A stretch of DNA of 64,000 nucleotides. Source: Salinigranum halophilum. GTDB taxonomy: Archaea; Halobacteriota; Halobacteria; Halobacteriales; Haloferacaceae. The notes under the pieces are model-generated. The model saw only the letters and a list, made by a program, of their open reading frames with translations. It did not search any database and was not told the origin of the DNA. The stretch is taken from positions 186,001-250,000 of the forward strand of contig NZ_SSNL01000004.1 of assembly GCF_007004735.1 (NCBI RefSeq). Reading direction: 5' to 3'. This document shows positions 1-7,364 of this stretch, piece after piece (the first letter of the stretch is position 1; each line of letters starts with the position of its first letter). Both the position numbers and the translations under genes were made by a program.

Positions 1-1197
1 GCCGGCGAGGAGGACCGACAGGAGCGGACGCTCGCGATGATCGCGAGCGAGAACCACGCCTCGAAGGCAGTCCTCGAGGCGCAGGGGTCCGTCCTCACGA
101 ACAAGTACGCCGAGGGCTACCCCGGGTCGCGCTACTACGCGGGCTGTGAGTACGCCGACGAGGTCGAGACCCTCGCTATCGAGCGCGCCAAGGAGCTGTG
201 GGGGGCCGAACACGTCAACGTCCAGCCGCACTCGGGCACGCAGGCGAACATGGGCGTCTACCTCGCGATGCTCGACCCCGGCGACAAGATCCTCTCGCTC
301 GAACTGAACCACGGCGGGCACCTCTCACACGGCCACCCCGCGAACTTCACGGGACAGCTGTACGAGGTCGAACAGTACCAGGTCGACGCCGAGACGGGCT
401 ACATCGATTACGAATCGCTCGAAGAGACGGCCGAGTCGTTCGAGCCCGACATCATCGTCTCGGGCTACTCCGCGTACCCCCGTGCGGTCGACTGGGAGCG
501 CATCCAGGCCGCCGCCGACAGCGTCGACGCGTACCACCTCGCCGACATCGCCCACATCACGGGCCTCGTCGCCGCCGGCGTCCACCCGTCTCCCGTCGGT
601 ATCGCGGACTTCGTCACCGGCTCGACCCACAAGACCGTCCGCGCCGGCCGCGGCGGCATCATCATGACGCAAGAAGAGTACGCCTCCGACATCGACAAGG
701 CCGTCTTCCCCGGCGGGCAGGGCGGTCCCCTGATGCACAACATCGCCGGCAAGGCCGTCGGATTCAAGGAGGCGCTCCAGCCCGAGTTCACCGAGTACGC
801 GGAGCAGGTCGTCTCGAACGCGAAGACGCTCGCCGACACGTTCGCCAACCACGGGCTCGACGTCGTCTCCGGCGGGACCGACACCCACCTCGTCCTCGTC
901 GACCTCCGCCCCTCGCACCCGGACCTCACCGGGGGCACTGCCGAGGAGGCGCTCGAAGCGACGGGCATCGTCCTCAACGCCAACACGGTTCCCGGCGAGA
1001 CGCGTTCGCCGTTCAACCCCTCGGGCATCCGCGCGGGGACGGCGGCGCTCACGACCCGCGGGTTCGAGAACAGCGAGGTCCGCGAGGTCGGTGAACACAT
1101 CGTTCGCGTCGTCGACAACCCCGAGGACGAGGGCGTCCTCGGCGAGGTGAGCGACAGAGTGACCGAACTCTGCGCGGCCCACCCGCTGTACCGATAG
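1..1197 (+). CDS. glyA: Serine hydroxymethyltransferase, 5' truncated by window edge
   Basis: PLP enzyme that interconverts serine and glycine while loading a one-carbon unit onto a pterin. The reading frame is open from base 1, so the gene starts outside the window; the visible 398 residues lack perhaps 15-25 N-terminal residues compared with the usual ~415. Family signatures are clear: MIASENHAS and NKYAEGYPGSRYY near the start, HSGTQAN, and the PLP lysine in the block GSTHKT followed by a Gly/Arg-rich turn (bases about 625-660). A first in-frame ATG lies at 37, but family alignment shows it is internal. FolD, the partner enzyme in folate one-carbon flow, lies 1.7 kb downstream on the same strand. 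Confidence 0.97.
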   Translation, partial: AGEEDRQERTLAMIASENHASKAVLEAQGSVLTNKYAEGYPGSRYYAGCEYADEVETLAIERAKELWGAEHVNVQPHSGTQANMGVYLAMLDPGDKILSLELNHGGHLSHGHPANFTGQLYEVEQYQVDAETGYIDYESLEETAESFEPDIIVSGYSAYPRAVDWERIQAAADSVDAYHLADIAHITGLVAAGVHPSPVGIADFVTGSTHKTVRAGRGGIIMTQEEYASDIDKAVFPGGQGGPLMHNIAGKAVGFKEALQPEFTEYAEQVVSNAKTLADTFANHGLDVVSGGTDTHLVLVDLRPSHPDLTGGTAEEALEATGIVLNANTVPGETRSPFNPSGIRAGTAALTTRGFENSEVREVGEHIVRVVDNPEDEGVLGEVSDRVTELCAAHPLYR

Positions 1198-1255
1198 GCG
1201 TCTCCGACGCACGACCGCCGGCGGATTTATTCTCCGGGCGACGCACGACTCGGGC

Positions 1256-1903
1256 ATGCCGCCGTCCGCCCTCTCCCGTCGACGCTTCCTCTCGGGCACC
1301 GTCCTCGCCGTCGTTCTCGCGGGCTGTAGCGGCGCGCCGAGCGACGGGTCGGACGCTGCCACGACGTCCACGTCCACCACGCCGACGGCCGACGAGACGA
1401 CGGCGACTGCCGCCCCGACCACTGGACGGGAGACGGCGACTGCCGCCCCGACGACGGCATCCGGGACCGAGACCGAACCCGCCGGCGAAGCCGACGCGAC
1501 CAGGACGGCCGTCACCTCCGCGAGCGCGGCCCTCGACCTGCGTGAGGCGAACGTGGTCGGCGTCGAGGTCGAACCGTCGGGGGACGCCGCCCGCTTCAGC
1601 GTGACACTGTATCACGACGACGACGGCGAGGACGGCTACGCGGACTGGTGGCAGGTCGAGACGCTCGACGGCGACCGACTCGGTCGTCGGACGCTGCTGC
1701 ACGCCCACGGCACGGCCCCGTTCACCCGGTCGGAGCGTCTCTCGGTCCCGGACGGGGTACGACACGTCGTCGTCCGCGGCCACGACCAGACCCACGGCTA
1801 CGGCGGACAGGCGATGGTCGTCGACCTGGAGACGGGGGCGACAGCGCCGGTTCGCCAGGGTCCGGAGCCGCGTGACCTCTCGTCGTTCGAGCCGACCTCC
1901 TGA
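1256..1903 (+). CDS. Putative Tat-exported lipoprotein, unknown function
   Basis: 215 residues. The N-terminus carries an arginine-rich stretch (RRRFLSG), a hydrophobic segment and a lipobox ending LAGC (Cys about residue 23), as in haloarchaeal lipoproteins exported by the twin-arginine route. A Thr/Ala-rich linker follows (about residues 25-85) that contains a perfect 21-bp direct repeat at 1399-1419 and 1432-1452. The C-terminal ~125 residues look like a compact beta-rich extracellular domain with conserved-looking Trp and His residues. I do not recognise the domain. It is probably expressed alone; the gap to glyA is 58 bp. Confidence 0.8.
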   Translation: MPPSALSRRRFLSGTVLAVVLAGCSGAPSDGSDAATTSTSTTPTADETTATAAPTTGRETATAAPTTASGTETEPAGEADATRTAVTSASAALDLREANVVGVEVEPSGDAARFSVTLYHDDDGEDGYADWWQVETLDGDRLGRRTLLHAHGTAPFTRSERLSVPDGVRHVVVRGHDQTHGYGGQAMVVDLETGATAPVRQGPEPRDLSSFEPTS

Positions 1904-1986
1904 GCCGGCGGGTCGCACGTGCGCCGACCGCCCGACCGTTCGACCGCTCGACAAGACTATTGACGCGTGCGGCTGTAGGCGAGGAC

Positions 1987-2289
1987 ATGGCAGCAATCCG
2001 CCGACTCGTCCTCGACATACTGAAGCCAAGCGAGGTCCCGACAATCTCGTTCGCACGGGATGTGAGCGACCTCGCTGGAGTCGACGCGACCACCGCTCGA
2101 CTCGTCGAGACCGACCGCGAGGTCCAGAACATCGTCCTCGTCGTCGAGGGTGCCGACGTCGACGACGACGCGGTCGTCGACTGTCTCGAGGACCTCGGCG
2201 GGACGCTTCACTCGGTCGACGAGGTGGTCTGCGGCGAACACACGCCGATGACCCACGAGGCCAGCGCCGATGCCACCTGGCTTCGCTGA
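1987..2289 (+). CDS. DUF211 family protein
   Basis: 100-residue acidic protein starting MAAIRRLVLDILKPSE, which matches the archaeal DUF211 family (small ferredoxin-like alpha/beta fold, function not established). The ATG at 1987 is preferred over an upstream in-frame GTG because homologues begin with this motif. Its last 20 bp overlap the next gene, a VIT1/CCC1-type membrane protein, so the two are almost certainly co-translated. That pairing suggests a regulatory or metal-related link, which is inference only. Confidence 0.85.
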   Translation: MAAIRRLVLDILKPSEVPTISFARDVSDLAGVDATTARLVETDREVQNIVLVVEGADVDDDAVVDCLEDLGGTLHSVDEVVCGEHTPMTHEASADATWLR

Positions 2290-2842
2290 GCGCCTCCGCG
2301 CGGTCGAGTTCGGGTCACTGTCGCGGCGGTACTTCGTCTCCAACGGCTTCGACGGGGCGCTGACGTGTGTGGGGCTCGTCGTCGGGGCGCTCCTCTCTGG
2401 CGTCACCGACGGCGTGACCGTCCTCCGGGTGGGTCTCGGCGCGGCGGTCGGTCTCAGCACCTCGGCCGTGTGGAGCGTCTGGGAGATCGAGCGCGCCGAG
2501 AAACGCGCCGAACTCCAGGAGCTGGAGGCGTCGATGCTCGCCGAACTGCGCGGAACGGGGCCCGACCGCCAGCGGCGGCGTGAACAGGTCGTGAACGCCG
2601 TCGCCAGCGGCTTCGGCCCGGTCGTCGGCATCCTCGTCCCGCTCGTCCCGTTCCTCGTCGAAGGGACCACCCTCACCATGTTCGAGGCGACGCTGGCCTC
2701 GGTCGCGACGGCCGTCGGCGTCCTGTTCGCTTTCGGCGCGTACCTGTCGGGCGGGTCGGACCGACGGTGGTACGTCGCCGGAATCAGGATGGGGGCCGCG
2801 GGGGTGTTCGTCGCGCTGCTCAACGTCGTCCTCCCCGGCTGA
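2270..2842 (+). CDS. VIT1/CCC1-like membrane protein
   Basis: 190 residues with about four to five hydrophobic helices and a charged central segment (about 65-105) rich in Arg/Glu. The N-terminal pattern, a short amphipathic stretch followed by a FVSNGFDGALTCVG-type first helix, resembles the VIT1/CCC1 family of Fe/Mn transporters and its archaeal relatives. The start lies inside the DUF211 gene (20-bp overlap), indicating translational coupling. Metal transport is a family-level inference; no metal-binding residues are diagnostic here. Confidence 0.75.
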   Translation: MPPGFAERLRAVEFGSLSRRYFVSNGFDGALTCVGLVVGALLSGVTDGVTVLRVGLGAAVGLSTSAVWSVWEIERAEKRAELQELEASMLAELRGTGPDRQRRREQVVNAVASGFGPVVGILVPLVPFLVEGTTLTMFEATLASVATAVGVLFAFGAYLSGGSDRRWYVAGIRMGAAGVFVALLNVVLPG

Positions 2843-2946
2843 CGACCGAGCCGATATACACGAACGTGCTACTCCACTCGACCCCGAACCACGAATCAAT
2901 ACACGAATCCGAATCTTTCAAGCGTCGGCCGCTCCCCACTCCGACT

Positions 2947-3840
2947 ATGACAGACGTCATCGACGGCAACGCCGTCGCCAGCGAGGTCCGCGACGGCCTC
3001 GGCGACGCCATCGAAACGCTCGACGAGGCGGGCGTGACGCCCGGTCTCGCCACCGTACTGATGAGTGACGACCCCGCCAGCCAGACGTACGTGTCGATGA
3101 AACAGCGCGACTGCGCCGAGGTCGGTATCGAGGCGTTCGACTACGAACTCGACCCCTCGACACCGGCAGACGAACTGTACGACCTCATCGACGAACTGAA
3201 CGGCAGGGACGACGTCCACGGCATCCTCGTCCAGATGCCCGTCCCCGACCACGTCGACTCCCGAGCGGTCCTGCGGCGCATCGACCCCGCGAAGGACGTC
3301 GACGGCTTCCACCCCGAGAACGTCGGCCGCCTCGTCGCCGGTGACGCGCGGTTCAAGCCGTGTACGCCCCACGGTATCCAGAAGCTCCTCGACTCGGCGG
3401 GCGTCGACCCCGAGGGGAAGGAGGCGGTCATCGTCGGTCGCTCGGACATCGTCGGCAAGCCGATGGCGAACCTCCTCATCCAGAAGGCGGCGGGCGGCAA
3501 CGCGACGGTGACCGTCTGTCACTCCCGAACGCAGCATCTCGAAGCGCACACCCGCCGAGCGGACATCGTCGTCGCGGCCTGTGGCGTCCCCGAACTGGTC
3601 ACGGGCGACATGCTCTCTGAGGGGACTGTCGTCATCGACGTGGGGGTGAACCGCGTCGACGCCGACACCGAGAAGGGGTACGAACTCGTCGGCGACGTCG
3701 ACTACGACTCCGCCGAGTCGAAGGCACGCGCCATCACACCCGTCCCCGGCGGCGTCGGTCCGATGACCCGGGCGATGCTGCTGTGGAACACTGTCAAGGC
3801 CGCGAGCGAGGCCGCGGGCGTCGACGTCGCGCTCCCCTGA
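2947..3840 (+). CDS. folD: Methylene-THF dehydrogenase / methenyl-THF cyclohydrolase
   Basis: 297 residues, normal FolD length. Bifunctional cytosolic enzyme that oxidises 5,10-methylene-tetrahydrofolate and hydrolyses the methenyl product to 10-formyl-THF. Signatures: YVSMKQRDC near residue 40 (catalytic Lys in YxxxK), GILVQMPVP, DVDGFHPEN, KPCTPHGI, the Rossmann nucleotide-binding block VIVGRSDIVGKPMA, and the C-terminal TPVPGGVGPMT. The ATG at 2947 is chosen because an upstream in-frame GTG extension would be atypical. With glyA nearby it forms a serine-driven one-carbon unit. Confidence 0.97.
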   Translation: MTDVIDGNAVASEVRDGLGDAIETLDEAGVTPGLATVLMSDDPASQTYVSMKQRDCAEVGIEAFDYELDPSTPADELYDLIDELNGRDDVHGILVQMPVPDHVDSRAVLRRIDPAKDVDGFHPENVGRLVAGDARFKPCTPHGIQKLLDSAGVDPEGKEAVIVGRSDIVGKPMANLLIQKAAGGNATVTVCHSRTQHLEAHTRRADIVVAACGVPELVTGDMLSEGTVVIDVGVNRVDADTEKGYELVGDVDYDSAESKARAITPVPGGVGPMTRAMLLWNTVKAASEAAGVDVALP

Positions 3841-3862
3841 GCCGGTTCGTTCTCGCGTCGAT

Positions 3863-4102
3863 TCAGTCCCCTCGGTCCGTCTCGTGGGTAAAGAGGAGGA
3901 GTCGCTCCGTCGTGTGTGCGACACAGAACTCGACTCGCTGGGCGGGACGGAACGACTCCGCCGCACTCGTCGCGTAGAACTCGTCGAACGGGTCGTCACA
4001 GACCGGACAGGCCACGCCGTCGCGGTTCTCGTACAGGGTCGACGTGCCCGTATCGGTGACGAGTTTCAGTCGGTGTCGAACCGCGTGTTCGTCGAACGAC
4101 AT
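3863..4102 (-). CDS. Small Cys-containing haloarchaeal protein
   Basis: 79 residues, beginning MSFDEHAVRHRLKL. A CPVCDDPF motif in the middle and a later FCVAHT provide Cys/His residues that could bind one zinc. Its start codon overlaps the stop codon of the upstream zinc-ribbon gene by one base (TGATG), so the two are translated together. Similar short proteins are common in haloarchaea without assigned function; I infer only a zinc-binding microprotein. Confidence 0.75.
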   Translation of the reverse strand: MSFDEHAVRHRLKLVTDTGTSTLYENRDGVACPVCDDPFDEFYATSAAESFRPAQRVEFCVAHTTERLLLFTHETDRGD

Positions 4103-4812
4103 CAGCTCAGCCGCGCCAGCCGTTCTCGTGCCGTCACGAGCGCCGCCTCGTCGCCCATCCTGAGCGCTCGGGACACGTCGTGGGTCGCCGCGAGGAGCGT
4201 CTCGCTCTCGCCGAGTGGGACGTCGCCGCCGAGCGCCCGCGTCCGCTTGACGAGTTCGGAGACGGTGCCGAGCACCCGTCGGACGTCCGGGTCGGGGTTG
4301 TCGTCGAGCCACGACAACACCTCGCGGCGGTACTCGTCGACGGCCTCTGTGAGTGCGAGTCCGCGCGCTGCCCGCATCGACGCCGGGACGGTCGCCACGT
4401 CGGGACGGTCGCCGATGTCGGCACCGCGGAGGAGCGAGAGCAAGTAGAGCTCCTCGTCGTCGGTCCGCTCGCCGGCCCGAACGAGCACGTCGACCGCGTA
4501 GAGGAGTTCGGTCGCCGCGAGGTAGGTCTCGTCGAGCGGGAGGAGTTCGCCGCCGCGGATGAACCCACGCTTCGTGCGATAGCGCCGGAGGTCCCGCTTG
4601 AGGTCGTCAGCGGCGTCGGCGAGGGGACCCGCGTCGACGGCGCGGCGGTGCGGCGAGAGGTCCAGCGAGGTCGGCGTATCCGTGTGTCTGGTCCGGTCGT
4701 CGACGCCGACGCTCCGGAGGCTGCCGCAGGCAGGACAGTCGACGGCCCCCGTCTCGTAGTACGACCACTGGTGGCCGCAGTCGCGACACTCGCGTCGGCC
4801 TCTGACTTTCAT
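4102..4812 (-). CDS. Zinc-ribbon, helical-domain haloarchaeal protein
   Basis: 236 residues from the ATG at 4812, chosen because the zinc ribbon begins immediately: CRDC near residue 8 and CPAC about 18 residues later form a rubredoxin-like/TFIIB-like knuckle pair. The rest (about 50-236) is predicted helical and strongly charged, with no catalytic motif I recognise. It forms a two-gene unit with the downstream 79-residue protein (one-base overlap). The function is unknown; nucleic-acid or protein interaction is likely from the ribbon. Confidence 0.75.
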   Translation of the reverse strand: MKVRGRRECRDCGHQWSYYETGAVDCPACGSLRSVGVDDRTRHTDTPTSLDLSPHRRAVDAGPLADAADDLKRDLRRYRTKRGFIRGGELLPLDETYLAATELLYAVDVLVRAGERTDDEELYLLSLLRGADIGDRPDVATVPASMRAARGLALTEAVDEYRREVLSWLDDNPDPDVRRVLGTVSELVKRTRALGGDVPLGESETLLAATHDVSRALRMGDEAALVTARERLARLS

Positions 4813-4883
4813 GCCGACTCGTAAGCAAGGGGTGGAAAAAAACACGGCGGAGCGGTGAAGGCAGCGGCGTCCGAAGAGGGCCC

Positions 4884-5030
4884 ATGCGCTCCGAAGCCGA
4901 GGTCAGAGAGCAGTACGACTTTCTCACCGAACAGCTCGACTCCGAGGAGATGAAACACGAGGGCGTCCGCGAGATGTTCACCTACTACCGCCGAGCGCTC
5001 GGCTGGGTCCTCGAAGAAGAGCACATGTGA
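4884..5030 (+). CDS. 48-residue conserved-looking microprotein
   Basis: A short open frame from ATG 4884 to TGA 5028-5030 encodes a 48-residue protein starting MRSEAEVREQYDFLTEQLD and ending ALGWVLEEEHM. The codon third positions are strongly G/C like real genes, and the sequence is a regular amphipathic, acidic helix pattern with aromatic residues (FTYYRRALGW). It is divergent from the zinc-ribbon gene. No function can be assigned. Confidence 0.6.
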   Translation: MRSEAEVREQYDFLTEQLDSEEMKHEGVREMFTYYRRALGWVLEEEHM

Positions 5031-5112
5031 TGGCCGCCGTCGAGCAGCGTGTGAACGGTCCGGTCACGTTCGAAGGGGAAGTCACACGTTACCGGACCAG
5101 TCAGTGTTCGGT

Positions 5113-5236
5113 ATCTTTAAGTGACCGACGTCGCTACGTGGAAGTGACGCTTCGCTTTGGAGGGCCGAAGCGTCAGCGGGGACCAATTCAGGGCGGCAAG
5201 CATCACGCGATTTTCGCGTGACTTGCTACCTTTTCG
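5113..5236 (+). ncRNA. Candidate small structured RNA with two hairpins and T-tract end
   Basis: In a 646-bp gap without a convincing gene. A TATA-like TTTAAG at about 5116-5121 would give a start near 5142. Hairpin 1 has perfect 10-bp arms, TGACGCTTCG (5145-5154) and CGAAGCGTCA (5166-5175), with an 11-nt loop. Hairpin 2 is a 13-bp stem: GCAAG (5196-5200), a 2-nt bulge, TCACGCGA (5203-5210), a 3-nt loop, TCGCGTGA (5214-5221) and CTTGC (5222-5226). TACC and TTTT (5231-5234) follow, as at a terminator. The predicted RNA is ~95 nt. It does not match RNase P, 7S RNA, tRNA or a box C/D RNA; an H/ACA-like guide is possible, but no ACA box is visible at the expected place. Confidence 0.5.
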
Positions 5237-5620
5237 ACGACGCATCGACACCCCTCGAGTGACGAGTCCGTTCTGCTCACCTCTGCCGCGCTCGACGAGG
5301 ACGCTCCTCGCCGCCCGTGGTCGACCCGAACAGCGGTTCGTGTGGCCCCGCGACGCTCGTGTCGACTGCCGTCAGGGGTGTGACCACCCCGTCGGCACCG
5401 GGCGGTCCAGAGTCGGTCGAACGCAGACGCCGCGCCCCGACGTCCCGGATTCGATGGGCCACGTCCCGTTTCCCACGTGACCTGACAGGTGAGTGGTTCA
5501 CCGATATCGCGGAATAGTCATCTGACAGACACTGGTTCGGTAGGAGGGAGGGCGGCGGTCTGAACGGCGTCGGACCCCCGGACACTCGGGCGTATTCGAT
5601 GTCAACCGTCCGTGATATGC
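5237..5620. other. Intergenic stretch without a supported gene
   Basis: Short overlapping open frames of 60-120 codons exist on both strands, but none has a start signal, convincing codon-position bias throughout, or a recognisable protein. The proximal part could be an eroded coding remnant. The distal end holds the PadR promoter region. Confidence 0.5.
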
Positions 5621-5626
5621 CAGACA

Positions 5627-5650
5627 TTCGATACACTTATTTATATCGAA
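5627..5650. promoter_or_regulatory. Palindrome overlapping TATA box of the PadR gene
   Basis: Perfect inverted repeat TTCGATA (5627-5633) / TATCGAA (5644-5650) with a 10-nt spacer that includes the AT-rich TATA element (CTTATTTATA). It lies 27-50 bp before the PadR start codon. A dimeric winged-helix protein bound here would block TBP, so autoregulation by PadR is a natural inference. Confidence 0.55.
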
Positions 5651-5676
5651 CATAAACTGTTTCACCGAACGTAATA

Positions 5677-5964
5677 ATGTACGATCTGACAGGATTTCAG
5701 CGTGACCTTCTCTATGTGATTGCTGGGCTGGACGAGCCCCACGGGCTCGCGATCAAGGAGGAACTCGAGGACTACTACGAGAAAGAGATTCACCACGGAC
5801 GACTCTACCCGAACCTCGACACGCTGGTCGAGAAAGGGCTCGTCGAGAAAGGCCAGCGGGACCGACGGACGAACTTCTACACGCTGACGCGTCGGGGCCG
5901 TCGGGAGATTCGCGCCCGGAAGGACTGGGAAGTCCAGTACGTCGACGAGTCGTTCGACGAGTGA
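5677..5964 (+). CDS. PadR family transcriptional regulator
   Basis: 95 residues, a single winged-helix domain of the short PadR type. It starts MYDLTGFQRDLLYVIAGLDEP; the recognition helix region reads HGRLYPNLDTLVEKGLV and is followed by a wing with the TRRGRREI signature. It lacks the C-terminal helical domain of longer PadR proteins. A strong AT-rich promoter with an overlapping palindrome precedes it. A distant relative with the same architecture lies at 27529-27864. Confidence 0.9.
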   Translation: MYDLTGFQRDLLYVIAGLDEPHGLAIKEELEDYYEKEIHHGRLYPNLDTLVEKGLVEKGQRDRRTNFYTLTRRGRREIRARKDWEVQYVDESFDE

Positions 5965-5981
5965 GTCACGTTCCGGGGACC

Positions 5982-7250
5982 TCAGTCACGCTCGTCGGTC
6001 CCGTCTGATCGGTCACGCTCGTCTCTCTTCTCGCTCGCTGGTTCGGTCTCGTCTCCGCTCGCGTCGTGTGCTGTGGGGCCCTCTCCGTCGGCCGAGACGG
6101 GTGGTTCGGGGGAGGCCACGGCCGGGACGGACGCTTCGACCCCCGGGTCGACGGCGAACGGCCGGATGTCCTCTCCCCGCACTAGCTCCGGCAGGACGAT
6201 GCGTGCGAAGTGGAAGACGAGGACGAGGAGCATCGGCATGAGGAAGATGCCGTACCAGCCGAACAGGAGCGGGCCGAAGGTGTACGCGATCATCACGCTC
6301 CCGACGTGGAGACTCCGGCCCGAGACGTAGGGACGGAGGACGAGGTCGGGGATGGTGTCGACCACGACGAACGAGACGGCGACGAAGACGAGGACGAACC
6401 ACAGCAGCTGTGGGTCGACGAAGAACGTGACGACAGCCATGTAGAGCGCGACGGGGACGTAGACGAGCTTCATCCCGACGACGGGGATGATGCTGGCGAC
6501 GCCCGCGAGGAGCCCGACCAGCGCGGCCGCAGGAATCGACACCTGCGATGCGGGGGCGAAGACGTTGAGGACGGTGTAGGCGATGACGCCGATCGTTCCC
6601 GTGAGGACGGCGTTGAGGATGTTTCCGAAGAAGATGGCCTTCAGGTCGTGGTCGACTGCCGTCCCGTACGCGAGGACGACGCCACGTCCGTCGCCGAACG
6701 TCGAGACGGCCCAGTCGGTCAGTCGCCTGTCGTCGCGGAGCAGGTAGAACGCCAGGGCGATCATGACGAACAGGTGGACCGCCCCGACGCCGAAGAACGC
6801 GATGGTGTCGACCGCCGAGGAGAGCGACTGCGTGAGCTGGCCGATGACCTCCGCGGAGAGGTACGACGACAGGTCGAGTTCGAGCAGTCGCTCCGGGTCC
6901 GTGATGGCGTCCAGCAGCTCCTGGTCGATGGGGTACTGCGAGAGGTCGAACAGGCCGCTGTTCGTGTACCTGACGGCCTGCTGAATCACGATGGCGAACG
7001 CGTACAGGACCAAGAGCAGCGCCGGGAGCGCGAGCGCGAACAGCGAGACGGCGGCGGCGAGGCTCGGCGGGCGGATGCGACGGCGGAGCCGACGGTAGAT
7101 GGGCCGGGTCGCGTAGTAGAGGAAGACGCCGAACACGAAGGTGCCGACGAACGCGTGGACCACGAAGACGAGGGCGCCGCCGAGGGCGAGGCCGAGCACC
7201 CACCACCCGAGACGAGCGCGCTCGAGGCCGAGGAGGGACATACCGACCAT
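5982..7250 (-). CDS. AI-2E/PerM family transporter
   Basis: About 422 residues with roughly eight transmembrane helices and a soluble loop between the early and later helices, as in the AI-2E (PerM/TqsA-like) family. Recognisable segments are the paired N-terminal helices, a FYLLRDDRRL turn, and the conserved IPVVGMKLVYVPVALY and YVSGRSLHVGSVMI blocks. A Glu/Asp/Ser-rich ~50-residue C-terminal tail follows. Start is uncertain: ATG at 7250 or 7241, or GTG at 7265. The substrate is unknown; haloarchaeal members have also been proposed as Na+/H+ antiporters. Confidence 0.88.
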   Translation of the reverse strand: MVGMSLLGLERARLGWWVLGLALGGALVFVVHAFVGTFVFGVFLYYATRPIYRRLRRRIRPPSLAAAVSLFALALPALLLVLYAFAIVIQQAVRYTNSGLFDLSQYPIDQELLDAITDPERLLELDLSSYLSAEVIGQLTQSLSSAVDTIAFFGVGAVHLFVMIALAFYLLRDDRRLTDWAVSTFGDGRGVVLAYGTAVDHDLKAIFFGNILNAVLTGTIGVIAYTVLNVFAPASQVSIPAAALVGLLAGVASIIPVVGMKLVYVPVALYMAVVTFFVDPQLLWFVLVFVAVSFVVVDTIPDLVLRPYVSGRSLHVGSVMIAYTFGPLLFGWYGIFLMPMLLVLVFHFARIVLPELVRGEDIRPFAVDPGVEASVPAVASPEPPVSADGEGPTAHDASGDETEPASEKRDERDRSDGTDERD

Positions 7251-7332
7251 CCGCTTCGATGACACAAGAAGCTACTCCCCCGGTTCGTGCTGCGGTCGGT
7301 CGTCGACGCCGTCTGCGAGAACACAGGGCGAA

Positions 7333-7340
7333 CTATATAG
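7333..7340. promoter_or_regulatory. Palindromic CTATATAG, likely shared divergent TATA box
   Basis: CTATATAG is self-complementary and sits 25-32 bp upstream of the GTG start of the MgtC-like gene (plus strand) and ~85 bp upstream of the PerM-like gene (minus strand). On the plus strand it is correctly spaced for a leaderless transcript; use in both directions is inference. Confidence 0.45.
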
Positions 7341-7364
7341 GCAAGCCAATCGCACCGACACGTC

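Noticed and set aside
325..1515. Large open frame antisense to glyA
   Set aside because: High-GC codon shadow of a well-supported gene, arginine/valine/aspartate-rich composition without domains.
5277..5636. Open frames of about 65-120 codons in the intergenic region at 5.3-5.6 kb
   Set aside because: Overlapping on both strands, no start signals, no recognisable protein.
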